Part shown: positions 19,747 through 30,054 of the stretch, piece after piece
How positions within the stretch are numbered: the first letter of the stretch is position 1
Layout of the letters: the number at the start of each line of letters is the position of its first letter
NCBI GenBank assembly: GCA_017305665.1
Contig: JAFKKH010000017.1
Span: forward strand, 186,001 to 250,000
DNA length: 64,000 nt
Source of the DNA: Hyphomicrobiales bacterium
GTDB taxonomy: Bacteria; Pseudomonadota; Alphaproteobacteria; Rhizobiales; Xanthobacteraceae
Direction: 5' to 3'
Notes under the pieces: model-generated
Seen by the model: the letters and a program-made list of their open reading frames with translations, nothing else
Told to the model about the DNA's origin: nothing
Database searches by the model: none
Program-made: the position numbers and the translations under genes

Positions 19747-22700
19747 TCAGGCATGGCCGGATGGGGAGCCGGTTCCGCGCCGCCCGCCAAAGCGCGCCTT
19801 CACACGCTCGCGCATCCGCTGGAATACCACATAGAGCATCGGCACCAGGAAAATTCCGATCGAGCTTGCGGCGATCATGCCGCCGAACACGGCGGTTCCG
19901 ACGGCGCGCCGGCTGATCTGGGCGGCGCCGGTGGCAACCACCAGCGGCGCCAACCCGAGAATGAACGCGATCGATGTCATCATGACCGCGCGAAACCGCA
20001 TCTGCGCTCCGAGAACGGCCGCCTTATCGACATCGAGGCCGGCTTCGCGTTGCTCCTTGGCGAATTCGACGATCAGAATGCCGTTCTTCGCAGCGAGCGC
20101 GATCAGCACGACCAGTCCGATCTGCCCGTAGAGATCGAGGCTGAGACCGGCGATCTTGATGCCGATGTAGGAGCCCAGCACGCCGACGACGACCGCGAGC
20201 AGCACGGGAATTGGAATCGTCCAGCTTTCATACAGGGCCACGAGGAACAGATATGCGAACAAGACCGCGAGCGCGAGGATGATACCGGTCTGTCCGGATG
20301 CGGCCTGCTCCTGATACGCCGTGCCGGTCCATTCGAAGCTGTAGCCGGACGGCAAGGTATCCTTCGAGACCTGCGTCATGGCCTGCAGCGCCGTGCCCGA
20401 CGAGACACCAGGTGCGGGGCCGCCGTTGATGGTGATGGCGCGATAGTTGTTGTAGCGCGTGATGACCTGCGGCCCCTGCACGAATCTCAGGCTCGCGATC
20501 GAGCGGATCGGCACCATCTCGCCGTGGCTGTTACGGACATAGATGCGCCAGATGTCGGGGATGTCAGCGCGATCCTTGGCATCGCCCTGCACGTTGACCT
20601 GCCAGGTGCGGCCGAGCATGTTGAAGTTGTTCACGTAGATGCCGCCAAGCGTGGCTTGCAGCGCCGCGAACACGTCGCTCATGCTCAATCCCAGCGCCTG
20701 CGCCTTGGCACGATCGATGTCCAGATAGAGCGAGGGATTGGTCGCGGTGAAAGTCGAGAAAACGCGCGCCAGTCGCGGATCGCGATTCGCCGCCGCGATC
20801 ACGCCGCTCATGACGCTGTTGATGGCGGAGGGATCCTGGCCCTCGAGCGCTTCGAGCACGTATTCGAAACCGCCACCCGTCGACAGGCCGATGATCGGCG
20901 GCAGGTTGAAAGCCACGACATTGGCTTGCCGGACCTGCGAGCCCGCCGCGAAAACCTTTCTGATGACCGCCTGCGCCGAATCCGCCGCGGCCGTGCGATC
21001 CGCGAACGGCTTCAGCCGGGCCACGACGAAGGCGCTGTTGGGAAGGCTGCCGCCATCGAGCAGCGAGAAGCCGATGATCGAGAGCGTGTGCTCGACGGCC
21101 GGGATGCCCTTCAGGATTTGCTCGACCTGCTTGGTGACGTCGCTGGTGCGGGCCACCGACGCGCCGTCGGGCAACTGCACCATGACAAAGAACGCGCCCT
21201 GATCCTCCTCGGGAAGGAAGCTCGTCGGGGTAATACGCGACAGCCCGAACACCCCGCCTGCGCATACCGCGATCGCGACGAGCGACAGGATCGAGATGCG
21301 AACCAGCCGCCGCACGCCGCCGGCGTAGCGGTCGCGCGTCCAGTCGATGCCGCGGAGCACGCGAGCCATAAGGCCGCGGCGCTCCCCGACGTGACGCAGG
21401 AACAGCGCGCACAGCGCCGGCGACAGCGTCAGCGCGTTGATCGCGGAAATCGTCATGGCGGCGCTGATGGTCACGGCGAACTGCCGGAACAGCGTTCCGG
21501 AAATCCCCGGGATGAACGCGATCGGCACGAACACCGAAAGCAGCACGAGACTGATGGCGATGATCGGCGCGGTGATTTGCGCCATCGCCTTCTTGGTCGC
21601 CTCCGTCGGCGACAGCTCCGGCTCCTCCTCCATCACCCGCTCGACGTTCTCAACCACGACGATCGCGTCATCGACCACGATGCCAATCGCCAGCACCATG
21701 GCGAGCAGCGACACCGTGTTGGCGGAATAGCCCATGGCCAGCAGAACGGCGAACGCACCGATCAGGCTGACCGGAACCGCGACCACCGGAATGATGGTGG
21801 CGCGCACACTGCCCAGAAACAGATAGACGACGATCACGACGAGAATGAACGCCTCGCCGAGCGTCTTCAGCACCTCCTTGATGGTGTCGGTCACGAAGGT
21901 CGTGGTGTCGAACTGGACGAGATACTTCAGTCCCTGCGGAAACCGGCTCGACAAACCTTGCAGGGTCTTCTGAACCGCCGCCGCGGTCTTCACGGCATTG
22001 GCGCCCGGGGCGAGATAGATGCCCATACCGACGCCGGGGCGACCGTCGATCCGCGATTCGGTGTCGAGGTTCTGGGCGCCGATCTCCACGCGCGCGACGT
22101 CGCGGACGCGCAGCAGCGACCCGTCGGAGTTGGCGCGCAGCACGATGTCGCCGAACTGCTCCGGCGTCGTCAGGCGTCCCTGGGTCTGCACGTTGAACTG
22201 GAATTGCTGGTCCTCGCTGATCGGCCGCGCACCGATGCGGCCGACCGGCGCCTGCACGCTCTGGGCGCGGATGGCATTGACGACATCGGACGGCGCGAGG
22301 TTGAGGCTGGTCAGACGCTGCGTATCGAACCAGATCCGCATCGAATAGTTCATGCGCGCGAACAGCGTGGCCTGACCCACGCCCGGGGTGCGCGAGATCG
22401 CATCGAGGACGTTGACGATCGCATAGTTGGTGATGAAGACCGGATCCTGCGCGCCGGTGTCGCTATAGAGGATCACGAACTGCAGAACGGCCGAGGATCG
22501 TTTCTGAACCGTGAGCCCCTGAAGCTGAACTTCGGAGGGCAACTGCGCCAGCGCGGCCTGCACGCGATTGTTGACGTTGACGGTGTTGATGTCCGGATTG
22601 GTGCCAAGCGCGAAGCTGACCGTCAGCGTGTAGCTGCCGTCGTTGCCGCTGGTCGACTTCATGTAGAGCATCTTGTCGACGCCGACGACCTGCGCTTCCA

Positions 22701-22896
22701 GCGGCTGCGCGACGCTCGATTCCACCACCGAAGCGGACGCTCCGGGGAACGTCCCGCTCACCGTGACCTGCGGCGGCACGATGTCGGGAAACTGGGCGAC
22801 GGGAATCTGCGTCAGCGCCAGTAATCCGGCAATCGTCGTCACGATCGCGATGACGATCGCAAGCCGCGGCCGATCGATGAAGACGGAGGAGATCAT
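19747..22896 (-). CDS. RND efflux permease (HAE1 family)
   Basis: This 1049-residue inner-membrane proton-drug antiporter of the AcrB/MexF type begins [19 protein letters not shown]. It has the usual layout of twelve membrane helices with two large periplasmic loops, and TM4 carries the proton-relay acidic pair ([17 protein letters not shown]). Its start overlaps the stop of the adaptor gene (ATGA), giving an operon of two. No outer-membrane channel gene or local regulator is adjacent, so it must use a TolC-like channel encoded elsewhere. The substrate is unknown. Confidence 0.93.
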   Translation of the reverse strand: MISSVFIDRPRLAIVIAIVTTIAGLLALTQIPVAQFPDIVPPQVTVSGTFPGASASVVESSVAQPLEAQVVGVDKMLYMKSTSGNDGSYTLTVSFALGTNPDINTVNVNNRVQAALAQLPSEVQLQGLTVQKRSSAVLQFVILYSDTGAQDPVFITNYAIVNVLDAISRTPGVGQATLFARMNYSMRIWFDTQRLTSLNLAPSDVVNAIRAQSVQAPVGRIGARPISEDQQFQFNVQTQGRLTTPEQFGDIVLRANSDGSLLRVRDVARVEIGAQNLDTESRIDGRPGVGMGIYLAPGANAVKTAAAVQKTLQGLSSRFPQGLKYLVQFDTTTFVTDTIKEVLKTLGEAFILVVIVVYLFLGSVRATIIPVVAVPVSLIGAFAVLLAMGYSANTVSLLAMVLAIGIVVDDAIVVVENVERVMEEEPELSPTEATKKAMAQITAPIIAISLVLLSVFVPIAFIPGISGTLFRQFAVTISAAMTISAINALTLSPALCALFLRHVGERRGLMARVLRGIDWTRDRYAGGVRRLVRISILSLVAIAVCAGGVFGLSRITPTSFLPEEDQGAFFVMVQLPDGASVARTSDVTKQVEQILKGIPAVEHTLSIIGFSLLDGGSLPNSAFVVARLKPFADRTAAADSAQAVIRKVFAAGSQVRQANVVAFNLPPIIGLSTGGGFEYVLEALEGQDPSAINSVMSGVIAAANRDPRLARVFSTFTATNPSLYLDIDRAKAQALGLSMSDVFAALQATLGGIYVNNFNMLGRTWQVNVQGDAKDRADIPDIWRIYVRNSHGEMVPIRSIASLRFVQGPQVITRYNNYRAITINGGPAPGVSSGTALQAMTQVSKDTLPSGYSFEWTGTAYQEQAASGQTGIILALAVLFAYLFLVALYESWTIPIPVLLAVVVGVLGSYIGIKIAGLSLDLYGQIGLVVLIALAAKNGILIVEFAKEQREAGLDVDKAAVLGAQMRFRAVMMTSIAFILGLAPLVVATGAAQISRRAVGTAVFGGMIAASSIGIFLVPMLYVVFQRMRERVKARFGGRRGTGSPSGHA

Positions 22897-24140
22897 TTCG
22901 ACCCTTCCGGCGTCTTCGCCCCGCCCGCCGGCGCGGGGGCCGGCGACATCGTGCCGGCCTGCTGGGCCTGTTTCATGATCGACTGGATTTCTGTACCTGC
23001 CGGCCCCGGAGTCACGACCTGCCCCGCCCGAACGCGCTGCAGGCCTTCGGCGATCACCTTATCGCCGAGCGACAGCCCATCGGTGACGGAAGCGATGGTC
23101 GCAGTCGACTGGCCCAAATGTATTCGGCGCTGCACCGCTTTGTTGTCGGCTCCCACCACCATCACGTAATCGCCCTGCTGATCGGACAACACCGCCGAGC
23201 GCGGAACGGCGAGCACCTGAACAGGCTCCACGCCTTCCAGCAGCACGGTGACGAATTCGCCGTCGAACAGTTCGCGCGCAGTCTGCGGCGCACCGCTCGT
23301 ATTGGCGTAAAGCGGAGGATTGGGGATCGTGCCCCTGACGAGCAGGGTGTCGGTTGTCTGGGTGATGCTGTTGCTGGCGAAGTTCAGATGGCCAACCTGC
23401 TGATAGGTGCGCCCATCCGGCAGTTTCAGCCGGATCACCACTGCGGAGTAACCGCCCTTGGTGGCATATCGCGCGCGCAGCGACAGAACCTCGCGCACCG
23501 GAATCGGGAAGGTCACGTACATTGGATCCTGGCTGACGATAGTAGTCAGCGTGCCGGAGCTCGGGCTCACCACGTTGCCTTCGGTCACGGCGGTGCGGCC
23601 GATGCGGCCGTCGATCGGAGAGCGGATGTCGGTGTAGTCGAGATTGATCTGGGACAGCTGAACCTGCGCCTCCGCGGCCTGGACCTGCGCCTCGAGGCTC
23701 TTCTGATTGGCGATGGCCGCGTCATAGTTCGATTGCTGTCCGGCGGGACCGGAGAGCAGCGTCCGCTGGCGCTCGGTGGTGAGTTGCGCGTTTGTCAGCG
23801 TCGCCTGCAGTTGCGCGACCTGAGCCTTCTTCGCAGCGAGATCGGCTTCGAACGGGCCGCGCTCGAGCATGTAGAGCGGCGCGCCGGTCTTGATCTCGGC
23901 GCCCTCCTCGAACAGCCGCTTGTCCAGGAATGCGGTGACACGCGCCACCACGTTGACGCGGTTGACCGCTTCGATACGGCCGAGAAACTCGTTGCTCTCC
24001 GTGATCGGCCGTTTGACCACCTCGACGACGCCCACGGCAGGAGGAGGCGGGTTCGCAGGCTGTGCCCAAACAGCCGGACATGTCGCAAGCGCGACGAGGC
24101 CTGCCGTCAGGAGACCGACCAGCCCTCTCTCAAACTGCAT
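22893..24140 (-). CDS. RND efflux membrane-fusion adaptor
   Basis: This 415-residue periplasmic adaptor (AcrA/MexE-like) bridges the RND pump to an outer-membrane channel. It has a Sec signal ending near AVWAQ (about residue 26), a lipoyl/hairpin region with long helices ([16 protein letters not shown]) and beta-barrel domains. The ATG at 24140 is preceded by a strong ggagggcaac site. An upstream in-frame start at 24182 adds 14 residues before the signal and is rejected. A Cys at the end of the signal is not in a good lipobox. Confidence 0.9.
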   Translation of the reverse strand: MQFERGLVGLLTAGLVALATCPAVWAQPANPPPPAVGVVEVVKRPITESNEFLGRIEAVNRVNVVARVTAFLDKRLFEEGAEIKTGAPLYMLERGPFEADLAAKKAQVAQLQATLTNAQLTTERQRTLLSGPAGQQSNYDAAIANQKSLEAQVQAAEAQVQLSQINLDYTDIRSPIDGRIGRTAVTEGNVVSPSSGTLTTIVSQDPMYVTFPIPVREVLSLRARYATKGGYSAVVIRLKLPDGRTYQQVGHLNFASNSITQTTDTLLVRGTIPNPPLYANTSGAPQTARELFDGEFVTVLLEGVEPVQVLAVPRSAVLSDQQGDYVMVVGADNKAVQRRIHLGQSTATIASVTDGLSLGDKVIAEGLQRVRAGQVVTPGPAGTEIQSIMKQAQQAGTMSPAPAPAGGAKTPEGSK

Positions 24141-24327
24141 GTTGCCCTCCTGCGCAGCGAACGAGAGCCCCCGTCCTAACACATTTCAGTTGGCACAGCA
24201 GCCCCGCGATGGGGCATCGACGCTCGTCTGCGCGTCGTGGTCCTTTGCTGTCACGGGGCCGCTCGGTGCCGCCTCATGAAATCGTGATTGACGCCGGATG
24301 GGTTAATCCTTGCGCAACCCTCAGAAA

Positions 24328-24358
24328 CAAAAAAAGCCCCGGTCGAAACCGGGGCTTT
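24328..24358 (-). terminator. Rho-independent terminator of rpsA
   Basis: A 10-11-bp stem (24333-24343 with 24348-24358) contains ccccgg pairing ccgggg around a 4-nt loop. On the minus strand it is followed by a run of Ts. It lies 29 bp downstream of the rpsA stop and separates rpsA from the RND operon. Confidence 0.92.
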
Positions 24359-24386
24359 CGATGTGTTGCGATGAAGCGCGGGGCGA

Positions 24387-26090
24387 TTACTTCTCGCCGC
24401 GGTTCTTCAGCGCGGTGCCGAGAATATCGCCGAGTGTCGCGCCGGAATCGGACGAACCGTACTGCGCGATGGCTTCCTTCTCTTCCGCGACTTCGAGCGC
24501 CTTGATCGAGACCTGCACCTTGCGGGCCTTCTTGTCGAACTGGATCACGCGGGCATCGACCTTCTCGCCGACAGCGAAACGCTCGCTGCGCTGGTCGTTG
24601 CGGTCGCGCGCCAGTTCCGAGCGCTTGATGAAGGTCTGGAAATCGGTACCGACGATCTGCACGTCGATGCCGCTGTCCTTGACGTCGAGCACTTCGCAGG
24701 TGACGACCGCGCCCTTCTTGACGTCGCCCGGCTCGGCGAACGGGTCGCCTTCGAGCTGCTTGACGCCGAGCGAGATGCGCTCCTTCTCGACATCGACGTC
24801 GAGGACGATGGCCTTGACCATGTCGCCCTTCTTGAAGTTGTCGATGACCTGCTCGCCCGGAAGCTTCCAGTCGAGGTCGGAGAGATGGACCATGCCGTCC
24901 ACGTCGCCTTCGAGGCCCAAAAAGAGGCCGAACTCGGTCTTGTTCTTGACCTCGCCTTCCACGGTCGAACCGACCGGGTGGCTCTCGACGAACACTTCCC
25001 AGGGATTGCGCATGGTCTGCTTGAGACCGAGCGAAATGCGGCGCTTGACGCTGTCGACTTCGAGCACCTGCACCTCGACTTCCTGCGAGGTGGAGACGAT
25101 CTTGCCGGGGTGCATGTTCTTCTTGGTCCACGACATCTCGGAGACGTGGATCAGGCCTTCGATGCCCGGCTCGAGTTCGACGAACGCACCGTAGTCGGTG
25201 ATGTTGGTGACGCGGCCGGTGAAGCGGGCGCCGAGCGGATACTTGGCCTCGATGCCCTGCCACGGATCGTCCAGCAACTGCTTCATGCCGAGCGAGATGC
25301 GGTGGGTCTCGTGGTTGATCTTGATGATCTTGACCTTCACCGTCTGGCCGATGGTCAGCACCTCGGTCGGATGGTTGACGCGGCGCCACGCGATGTCGGT
25401 GACGTGCAGCAGGCCGTCGATGCCGCCGAGATCAACGAACGCACCGTAATCGGTGATGTTCTTGACGACGCCGTCGATCACCTGACCCTCTTCGAGGTTC
25501 TGCACCAGCTCCTGGCGCTGCTCGGCGCGGGTCTCTTCGAGAACCGTGCGGCGGGACACGACGATGTTGCCGCGGCGGCGATCCATCTTGAGGATCTGGA
25601 ACGGCTGCGAATTGTTCATCAGCGGGCCGACGTCGCGGATCGGGCGGATATCGACCTGCGAGCGCGGCAGGAACGCCACGGCGCCGTCGAGATCGACCGT
25701 GAAGCCGCCCTTGACCTGATTGAAGATGACGCCCGTGACCTTCTCGTTGGCGTTGAAGGCCTTCTCGAGCTTGCCCCAGCTTTCCTCGCGGCGCGCCTTG
25801 TCGCGCGACAGCACGGCCTCGCCGAGCGCGTTCTCGATACGATCGAGAAACACCTCGACCTCGTCGCCAACCTTGAGGGTGTTTTCGCGGCCGGGCCCGG
25901 CGAATTCGCGCAGCGCCACGCGGCCTTCGGTCTTCAGGCCGACGTCGATGACGGCCATGTCCTTTTCAATCGCAACCACCTTGCCCTTGATGACGGAGCT
26001 TTCCTGGAGGTTGCCGCCCGCGAAGGACTCGTCGAGCATTGCGGCGAAATCGTCGCGGGAGGGATTATAGGAAGACGCAGTCGAAGCCAT
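24387..26090 (-). CDS. rpsA: 30S ribosomal protein S1
   Basis: This 567-residue ribosomal protein consists of six S1 (OB-fold) repeats that bind mRNA leaders and promote translation initiation. Repeats are recognisable by recurrent blocks such as DYGAFVDLGGIDGLLHVTD and DYGAFVELEPGIEGLIHVSE. The ATG at 26090 has a ggag Shine-Dalgarno seven bases upstream. The leader contains a possible autoregulatory structure, annotated separately. A terminator follows. Confidence 0.97.
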   Translation of the reverse strand: MASTASSYNPSRDDFAAMLDESFAGGNLQESSVIKGKVVAIEKDMAVIDVGLKTEGRVALREFAGPGRENTLKVGDEVEVFLDRIENALGEAVLSRDKARREESWGKLEKAFNANEKVTGVIFNQVKGGFTVDLDGAVAFLPRSQVDIRPIRDVGPLMNNSQPFQILKMDRRRGNIVVSRRTVLEETRAEQRQELVQNLEEGQVIDGVVKNITDYGAFVDLGGIDGLLHVTDIAWRRVNHPTEVLTIGQTVKVKIIKINHETHRISLGMKQLLDDPWQGIEAKYPLGARFTGRVTNITDYGAFVELEPGIEGLIHVSEMSWTKKNMHPGKIVSTSQEVEVQVLEVDSVKRRISLGLKQTMRNPWEVFVESHPVGSTVEGEVKNKTEFGLFLGLEGDVDGMVHLSDLDWKLPGEQVIDNFKKGDMVKAIVLDVDVEKERISLGVKQLEGDPFAEPGDVKKGAVVTCEVLDVKDSGIDVQIVGTDFQTFIKRSELARDRNDQRSERFAVGEKVDARVIQFDKKARKVQVSIKALEVAEEKEAIAQYGSSDSGATLGDILGTALKNRGEK

Positions 26091-26095
26091 TTGTT

Positions 26096-26200
26096 CTCCA
26101 ATGCGGGATATTTGCCGGCCATTCGGGTTGAGGGACGTTTCGCGCGGGAAGGGTCAGGGGTCCGCAAATCCTGACGACCGTCTTGCATTGGAGATGCAAA
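26096..26200 (-). promoter_or_regulatory. Candidate SD-masking structure in the rpsA leader
   Basis: In the rpsA transcript, a 5' block tctccaatgc (complement of 26185-26194) is perfectly complementary over 10 nt to gcattggaga, which contains the rpsA Shine-Dalgarno (complement of 26095-26104). The 5' block also forms a local hairpin, ttgcat/atgcaa, with the anti-SD ctcca in its loop (26184-26200). The two pairings are mutually exclusive. Ribosomal protein S1 is autoregulated in other bacteria; this specific structure is an inference from complementarity. Confidence 0.4.
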
Positions 26201-26439
26201 AGCGGGCCGGCAGCAGGCCTTCGCGATCGAAGCGATGATTTTCCCGGAGCCATTCGCGAGCAGACGATCGCAACCCGATCGACGTTCAAGGACCTGAGCG
26301 GGGCGTTCCTCCAATGACGGCGGGAGCTTGAAACTCCTGCCGGCCCGCTCGGACGGCCTCGACAATATCGGGGCGGCCCGGATGCTGGGGATATAGCTTC
26401 AAAGCCCCTTGCAAACAAGGGTTTTCTGGAAATGCCGCG
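26201..26439. other. Non-coding stretch between FkbM gene and rpsA
   Basis: The full rpsA-FkbM gap is 349 bp (26091-26439). Apart from the rpsA leader structure, no convincing gene is seen; the minus-strand frames here have no recognisable similarity. It presumably carries the rpsA promoter, but no -35/-10 pair stands out by eye. Confidence 0.5.
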
Positions 26440-27177
26440 TCAGCTTCGCGGGCGAAACAGGAAGTTATTGCAATAATCCGGGTGGTCCCAGAACTGCGGG
26501 CCCGACGGCTTCTGGTGAACCGCCGGATCGAACGCGGACAGCGGCAGCATGGCGCCCCGCCTGAAGAAAAAGCCCTCGTATCCCAAGCCGTTAAGGAACG
26601 CGAACACATCTTCGACCGATCCCTCGGGGAGATGCCTGTTCTCGCATTCGAACACGAGCCACGGCCGGTATTCCGACAAAATGCGCGTCGCTCCGCGGAA
26701 GATCGCGAGTTCCGCCCCCTCGGCGTCCAGCTTGATCAGGGAGATACGCTCCTCCCGGGGAACGTAGTCATCCAGCGCAACGACCCGGACTTTCAGGTGC
26801 GTCCCGCCCGGCGCTTTCGCGACCAGTGAAGCACTGGGGGAATTGGTGGTGGGAACGAACAGGTCAAGCGTGCCGCCGCCGGACCACAATGCCTTCTGTT
26901 CGATGATGACGTTAGGCGCCGCCGCGACATCGCGTAGATAGGCCGCAAGAGAAGGCTGAGGCTCGAACGCCAGCACGCGTCCCGCGTTTCCGACCCACCG
27001 GGAAAGCCAATAGGTGTAGCTGCCTTTGTGAGCGCCCACATCGCACACCGTATCGCCGCGCCTGACATGACGGCGGATGATCGCAAGCTCGGCGCGCTGA
27101 TCCCGCCATCTGGCTCTCAGGGCACGCCAGGTGAAGCGCGCGTTCATTGCTGCCTTCCGGACGAGCCGAACGATCAC
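26440..27177 (-). CDS. FkbM family methyltransferase
   Basis: This 245-residue SAM-dependent methyltransferase has FkbM-type motifs: SAM-binding [12 protein letters not shown] near residue 45, VLAFEPQP, and [11 protein letters not shown] typical of the family. The substrate is unknown; FkbM enzymes O-methylate polyketides and glycans. The start is GTG at 27177, overlapping the cmk stop (GTGA), which suggests coupling; ATG at 27147 is a shorter alternative. Its position between cmk and rpsA interrupts a pair often adjacent in alphaproteobacteria. Confidence 0.85.
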   Translation of the reverse strand: MIVRLVRKAAMNARFTWRALRARWRDQRAELAIIRRHVRRGDTVCDVGAHKGSYTYWLSRWVGNAGRVLAFEPQPSLAAYLRDVAAAPNVIIEQKALWSGGGTLDLFVPTTNSPSASLVAKAPGGTHLKVRVVALDDYVPREERISLIKLDAEGAELAIFRGATRILSEYRPWLVFECENRHLPEGSVEDVFAFLNGLGYEGFFFRRGAMLPLSAFDPAVHQKPSGPQFWDHPDYCNNFLFRPRS

Positions 27178-27812
27178 GCGCCGCGCCGCCTGATCTTCGC
27201 CGCCTCGACGATGGCGATGGCCGCTTTCACCCCGGCCTCGATATCGAGATGGGAATTGTCGAGCACATGGGCGTCCGCCGCCGCCTTCAGGGGGGCGGTC
27301 GCGCGGTTCTTGTCCCGTTCGTCGCGTTTGAGGATATCGGCGAGCACCATGGCCTCGTCGGCCGCCTCGCCCCGCGTCCGCATTTCCAGCGCGCGCCGAC
27401 GCGCGCGAACGACCGGATCGGCCACCACAAAAATCTTCACGTCGGCATCTGGGCAGATCACCGTGCCGATGTCGCGGCCGTCGAGCACCGCGCCCGGCGG
27501 CTCCGCCGCGAACTGCCGCTGAAAGGTCAACAATGCCTCGCGCACCCGCGGAAACGCCGACACCACCGAGGCAGCCTCGCCGACGGCTTGCGTCTTCAGC
27601 ACCGGATTGCCGAATTTTTCCGGATCGAGTTCGAGCGCTGCGGCAACCGCCTGCGCCTCATCGGTCAGTTCGGCGCCGGCGTCGAGCATGGCCTGGGCGA
27701 CGGCGCGATAGATCACGCCCGTATCGAGGTGGCGGAAATGGTAGTGGTGCGCCAGTCGCTTGCCGAGCGTGCCTTTTCCCGATGCGGCCGGTCCGTCGAT
27801 GGCGATGATCAT
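27174..27812 (-). CDS. cmk: Cytidylate kinase
   Basis: This 212-residue (d)CMP kinase begins [20 protein letters not shown], with the P-loop GPAASGKGT. The [14 protein letters not shown] segment is the CMP-binding signature. Its start overlaps the aroA stop (ATGA) and its stop overlaps the FkbM start, so aroA-cmk-FkbM form a translationally coupled run. Confidence 0.96.
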   Translation of the reverse strand: MIIAIDGPAASGKGTLGKRLAHHYHFRHLDTGVIYRAVAQAMLDAGAELTDEAQAVAAALELDPEKFGNPVLKTQAVGEAASVVSAFPRVREALLTFQRQFAAEPPGAVLDGRDIGTVICPDADVKIFVVADPVVRARRRALEMRTRGEAADEAMVLADILKRDERDKNRATAPLKAAADAHVLDNSHLDIEAGVKAAIAIVEAAKIRRRGA

Positions 27813-29155
27813 GAAAAATCCGCTCCCAGCCGCCGCATCATCGGCACGAAATCCGGGAAGCTCGTCGCGATGAATGCGGTATCGTCGACCTTGACCGGCG
27901 CATCCGACGCGCAGCCCATCGCCAGCGCCGACATGGCGATGCGATGATCCATGTGAGTGGCAACGAGGCCGCCGCCCGGCACATGGCCGAGGCCCTCGAC
28001 CATCATGTCGTCGCCGGAAATCTCGACCTTGACGCCGTTGACGCGGAGCATGGCGGCGGTCGCTTCCAGACGATCGGATTCCTTGACGCGCAGCTCCTGC
28101 AGGCCGCGCATCGTGGTGACGCCTTCCGCGAACGCGGCCGCGACCGCAAGCACGAGATATTCGTCGATCATCGACGGGGCGCGCTCCGCCGGCACCTCGA
28201 CGCCGCGCAGCCGCGACGCCTTGACGCGCAGTTGCGCCATCGGCTCGCCGGTATCAGCGCGCGTCTCGCTCTCCTCGATGGAGGCGCCCATCTCGCGCAG
28301 CGTCGTCAACAATCCAGTCCGCAGCGGGTTGGTCATCACATCGGTCAGCACGATGTCGGAGCCCCCGGTGATCAGTGCCGCGACGATCGGAAACGCCGCC
28401 GATGACGGATCGGCCGGCACCACGACATCGGCACCATGCAATTCGGGTTGACCCGTGAGCGCGATGCGGCGGCCATGGCTGCCCTCGCGCTGCGAAGTGA
28501 TGTCGGCGCCGAAGTGTTTGAGCATCAGTTCGGTGTGGTCGCGGCTGGCTTCGCTCTCGATCACCGTAGTGATCCCCGGCGCGGACAATCCCGCGAGCAG
28601 CACCGCCGACTTGATCTGCGCCGAGGCCACCGGCGTGCGGTACACGACGGGAAGCGGATCGCGGGCGCCGGCAAGTGCAAGCGGCAAGCGTCCGCCCTCG
28701 CTCTGGCTCGTAACCCGCGCGCCCATCAGCTCCAGCGGATCGAGGATGCGCCGCATCGGCCGCGAGCGCAGCGAGGCGTCGCCGTCGAAGGTCGCCGTGA
28801 TCGGACAACCGGCGACCGCGCCCATCACCAGACGGCATCCGGTGCCGGAATTTCCGAAATCGAGCGGCGCATCGGGCGTCGCGAACCCGCCGGTGCCGAC
28901 GCCGTGCACCGACCACACAACCGCGCCGTCCCTGTCCTGTCGCTCGACCTTCGCGCCCAGCGCCTGCATCGCCTTGGCGGTATTGAGGACGTCCTCACCC
29001 TCGAGCAGTCCGGTGATCCGGGTTTGTCCGACCGCCAGCGCGCCCAGAATCAGGGCCCTGTGGGAGATCGACTTGTCGCCGGGCACCCGGACGCGGCCAG
29101 TCAGGGACTGGCTTTTTCGTGCTGCGAGCGGCACCGGTTGGCCGGAATGAGTCAA
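27809..29155 (-). CDS. aroA: 3-phosphoshikimate 1-carboxyvinyltransferase (EPSP synthase)
   Basis: This 448-residue shikimate-pathway enzyme condenses shikimate-3-phosphate with PEP. It has the N-terminal [16 protein letters not shown] and the segment [10 protein letters not shown], as in class II enzymes. The PEP-site motif reads [10 protein letters not shown] with Gly104, where the glyphosate-tolerant CP4 enzyme has Ala. C-terminal RVKESDR and [10 protein letters not shown] motifs are present. It heads the aroA-cmk-FkbM run and has a 4-bp overlap with cmk. Confidence 0.96.
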   Translation of the reverse strand: MTHSGQPVPLAARKSQSLTGRVRVPGDKSISHRALILGALAVGQTRITGLLEGEDVLNTAKAMQALGAKVERQDRDGAVVWSVHGVGTGGFATPDAPLDFGNSGTGCRLVMGAVAGCPITATFDGDASLRSRPMRRILDPLELMGARVTSQSEGGRLPLALAGARDPLPVVYRTPVASAQIKSAVLLAGLSAPGITTVIESEASRDHTELMLKHFGADITSQREGSHGRRIALTGQPELHGADVVVPADPSSAAFPIVAALITGGSDIVLTDVMTNPLRTGLLTTLREMGASIEESETRADTGEPMAQLRVKASRLRGVEVPAERAPSMIDEYLVLAVAAAFAEGVTTMRGLQELRVKESDRLEATAAMLRVNGVKVEISGDDMMVEGLGHVPGGGLVATHMDHRIAMSALAMGCASDAPVKVDDTAFIATSFPDFVPMMRRLGADFS

Positions 29156-29328
29156 GATTGTGGTCCTTCGGGCACAGCGAGATCAAATCCACCCCGCAAA
29201 TGCGGGGCTGGTATCACAGGGGCACCGGCCCGTCACGCCCGCGGCGCTCTCCTGCAAAGCGCTATTGACAGCGGCGCCGCAACTCGCCAAGTGAAGCCCG
29301 CTTTTCAAGAAATTCTGGGATTCCACAC

Positions 29329-29739
29329 GTGGCCAAATCCGAGCTCGGAACCAAGCGTATTTGCCCGACGACAGGCAAGAAATTCTACGATCTGAATAAG
29401 AATCCGGTGATCTCGCCCTATACCGGCGAGGTTGTGCCGATCGTCGTGGCGCCGCCGCCCCGCACCCGCGGGGGTGAAGCGGCGCGCGCTGCCACCGCTG
29501 CCGAGACGACTCAGGAGCCCGCGGAGGCCGAAGAGTTGGTCTCGCTGGAGGAGGCCGATGCCGAGGAGAACACTGGCAAGGTCAAGGCCGCCGTTCCCGA
29601 GTCCGAGGACGACATCGAGATCGACGAGAGCCTCGACGATGATGAGGACGACGATTCGACCTTCATCGCCGACGAGGAAGAAGGCGACGAGGACGTGACC
29701 GACATCATTGGCGACGTCGGAAGCGACGAGGAGACTTGA
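29329..29739 (+). CDS. TIGR02300 family acidic protein
   Basis: This 136-residue protein of unknown function is conserved in Rhizobiales. The N-terminal 40 residues are well ordered (GTKRICPTTGKKFYDL, then NPVISPYTGE), resembling half of a zinc ribbon with only one Cys. The remainder is very acidic, with Asp/Glu runs (DDDEDDDS, DEEEGDED). The start is GTG at 29329, supported by the conserved MAKSELGTKR N-terminus and gggattcc upstream. A function in transcription or chromatin-like binding can only be guessed. Confidence 0.85.
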   Translation: MAKSELGTKRICPTTGKKFYDLNKNPVISPYTGEVVPIVVAPPPRTRGGEAARAATAAETTQEPAEAEELVSLEEADAEENTGKVKAAVPESEDDIEIDESLDDDEDDDSTFIADEEEGDEDVTDIIGDVGSDEET

Positions 29740-29748
29740 GATCGTCCC

Positions 29749-29773
29749 TGAACTGTGGTTCAGGGTCTCTGCC
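29749..29773 (+). terminator. Hairpin after the TIGR02300 gene
   Basis: A perfect 8-bp stem ccctgaac/gttcaggg (29749-29756 with 29761-29768) with a tgtg loop is followed by tctct. It lies 9 bp after the stop codon. The T-run is weak, so termination is likely but not certain. Confidence 0.55.
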
Positions 29774-29805
29774 CGCGCCGAACTGATTTGCGCGGGAACG
29801 GTTAA

Positions 29806-29881
<76 letters not shown>

Positions 29882-30054
29882 TCCTTCGCCGAAGGCGAAG
29901 CATGTCCGGCGTCGCCCGTCTGACGCTTTCCCTGATAAATTTCGCGCTCTCGACCTCGAACGACTTCTGAAGTCCCATTCAAGTCCGGGCATTTGCGAAG
30001 TCGCGTCTAAAATGTTTTATCTGCGCGATCAGCTCCGAACGCAGACGAAATCCC

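Noticed and set aside
19711-22824. 1037-residue plus-strand frame opposite the RND pump
   Set aside because: Shadow of a high-GC gene in antisense: Arg/His/Asp-rich composition, no domain, and the RND permease on the other strand is unmistakable.
24885-26174. 429-residue plus-strand frame opposite rpsA
   Set aside because: Antisense shadow of repeated S1 domains; the repetitiveness mirrors rpsA.
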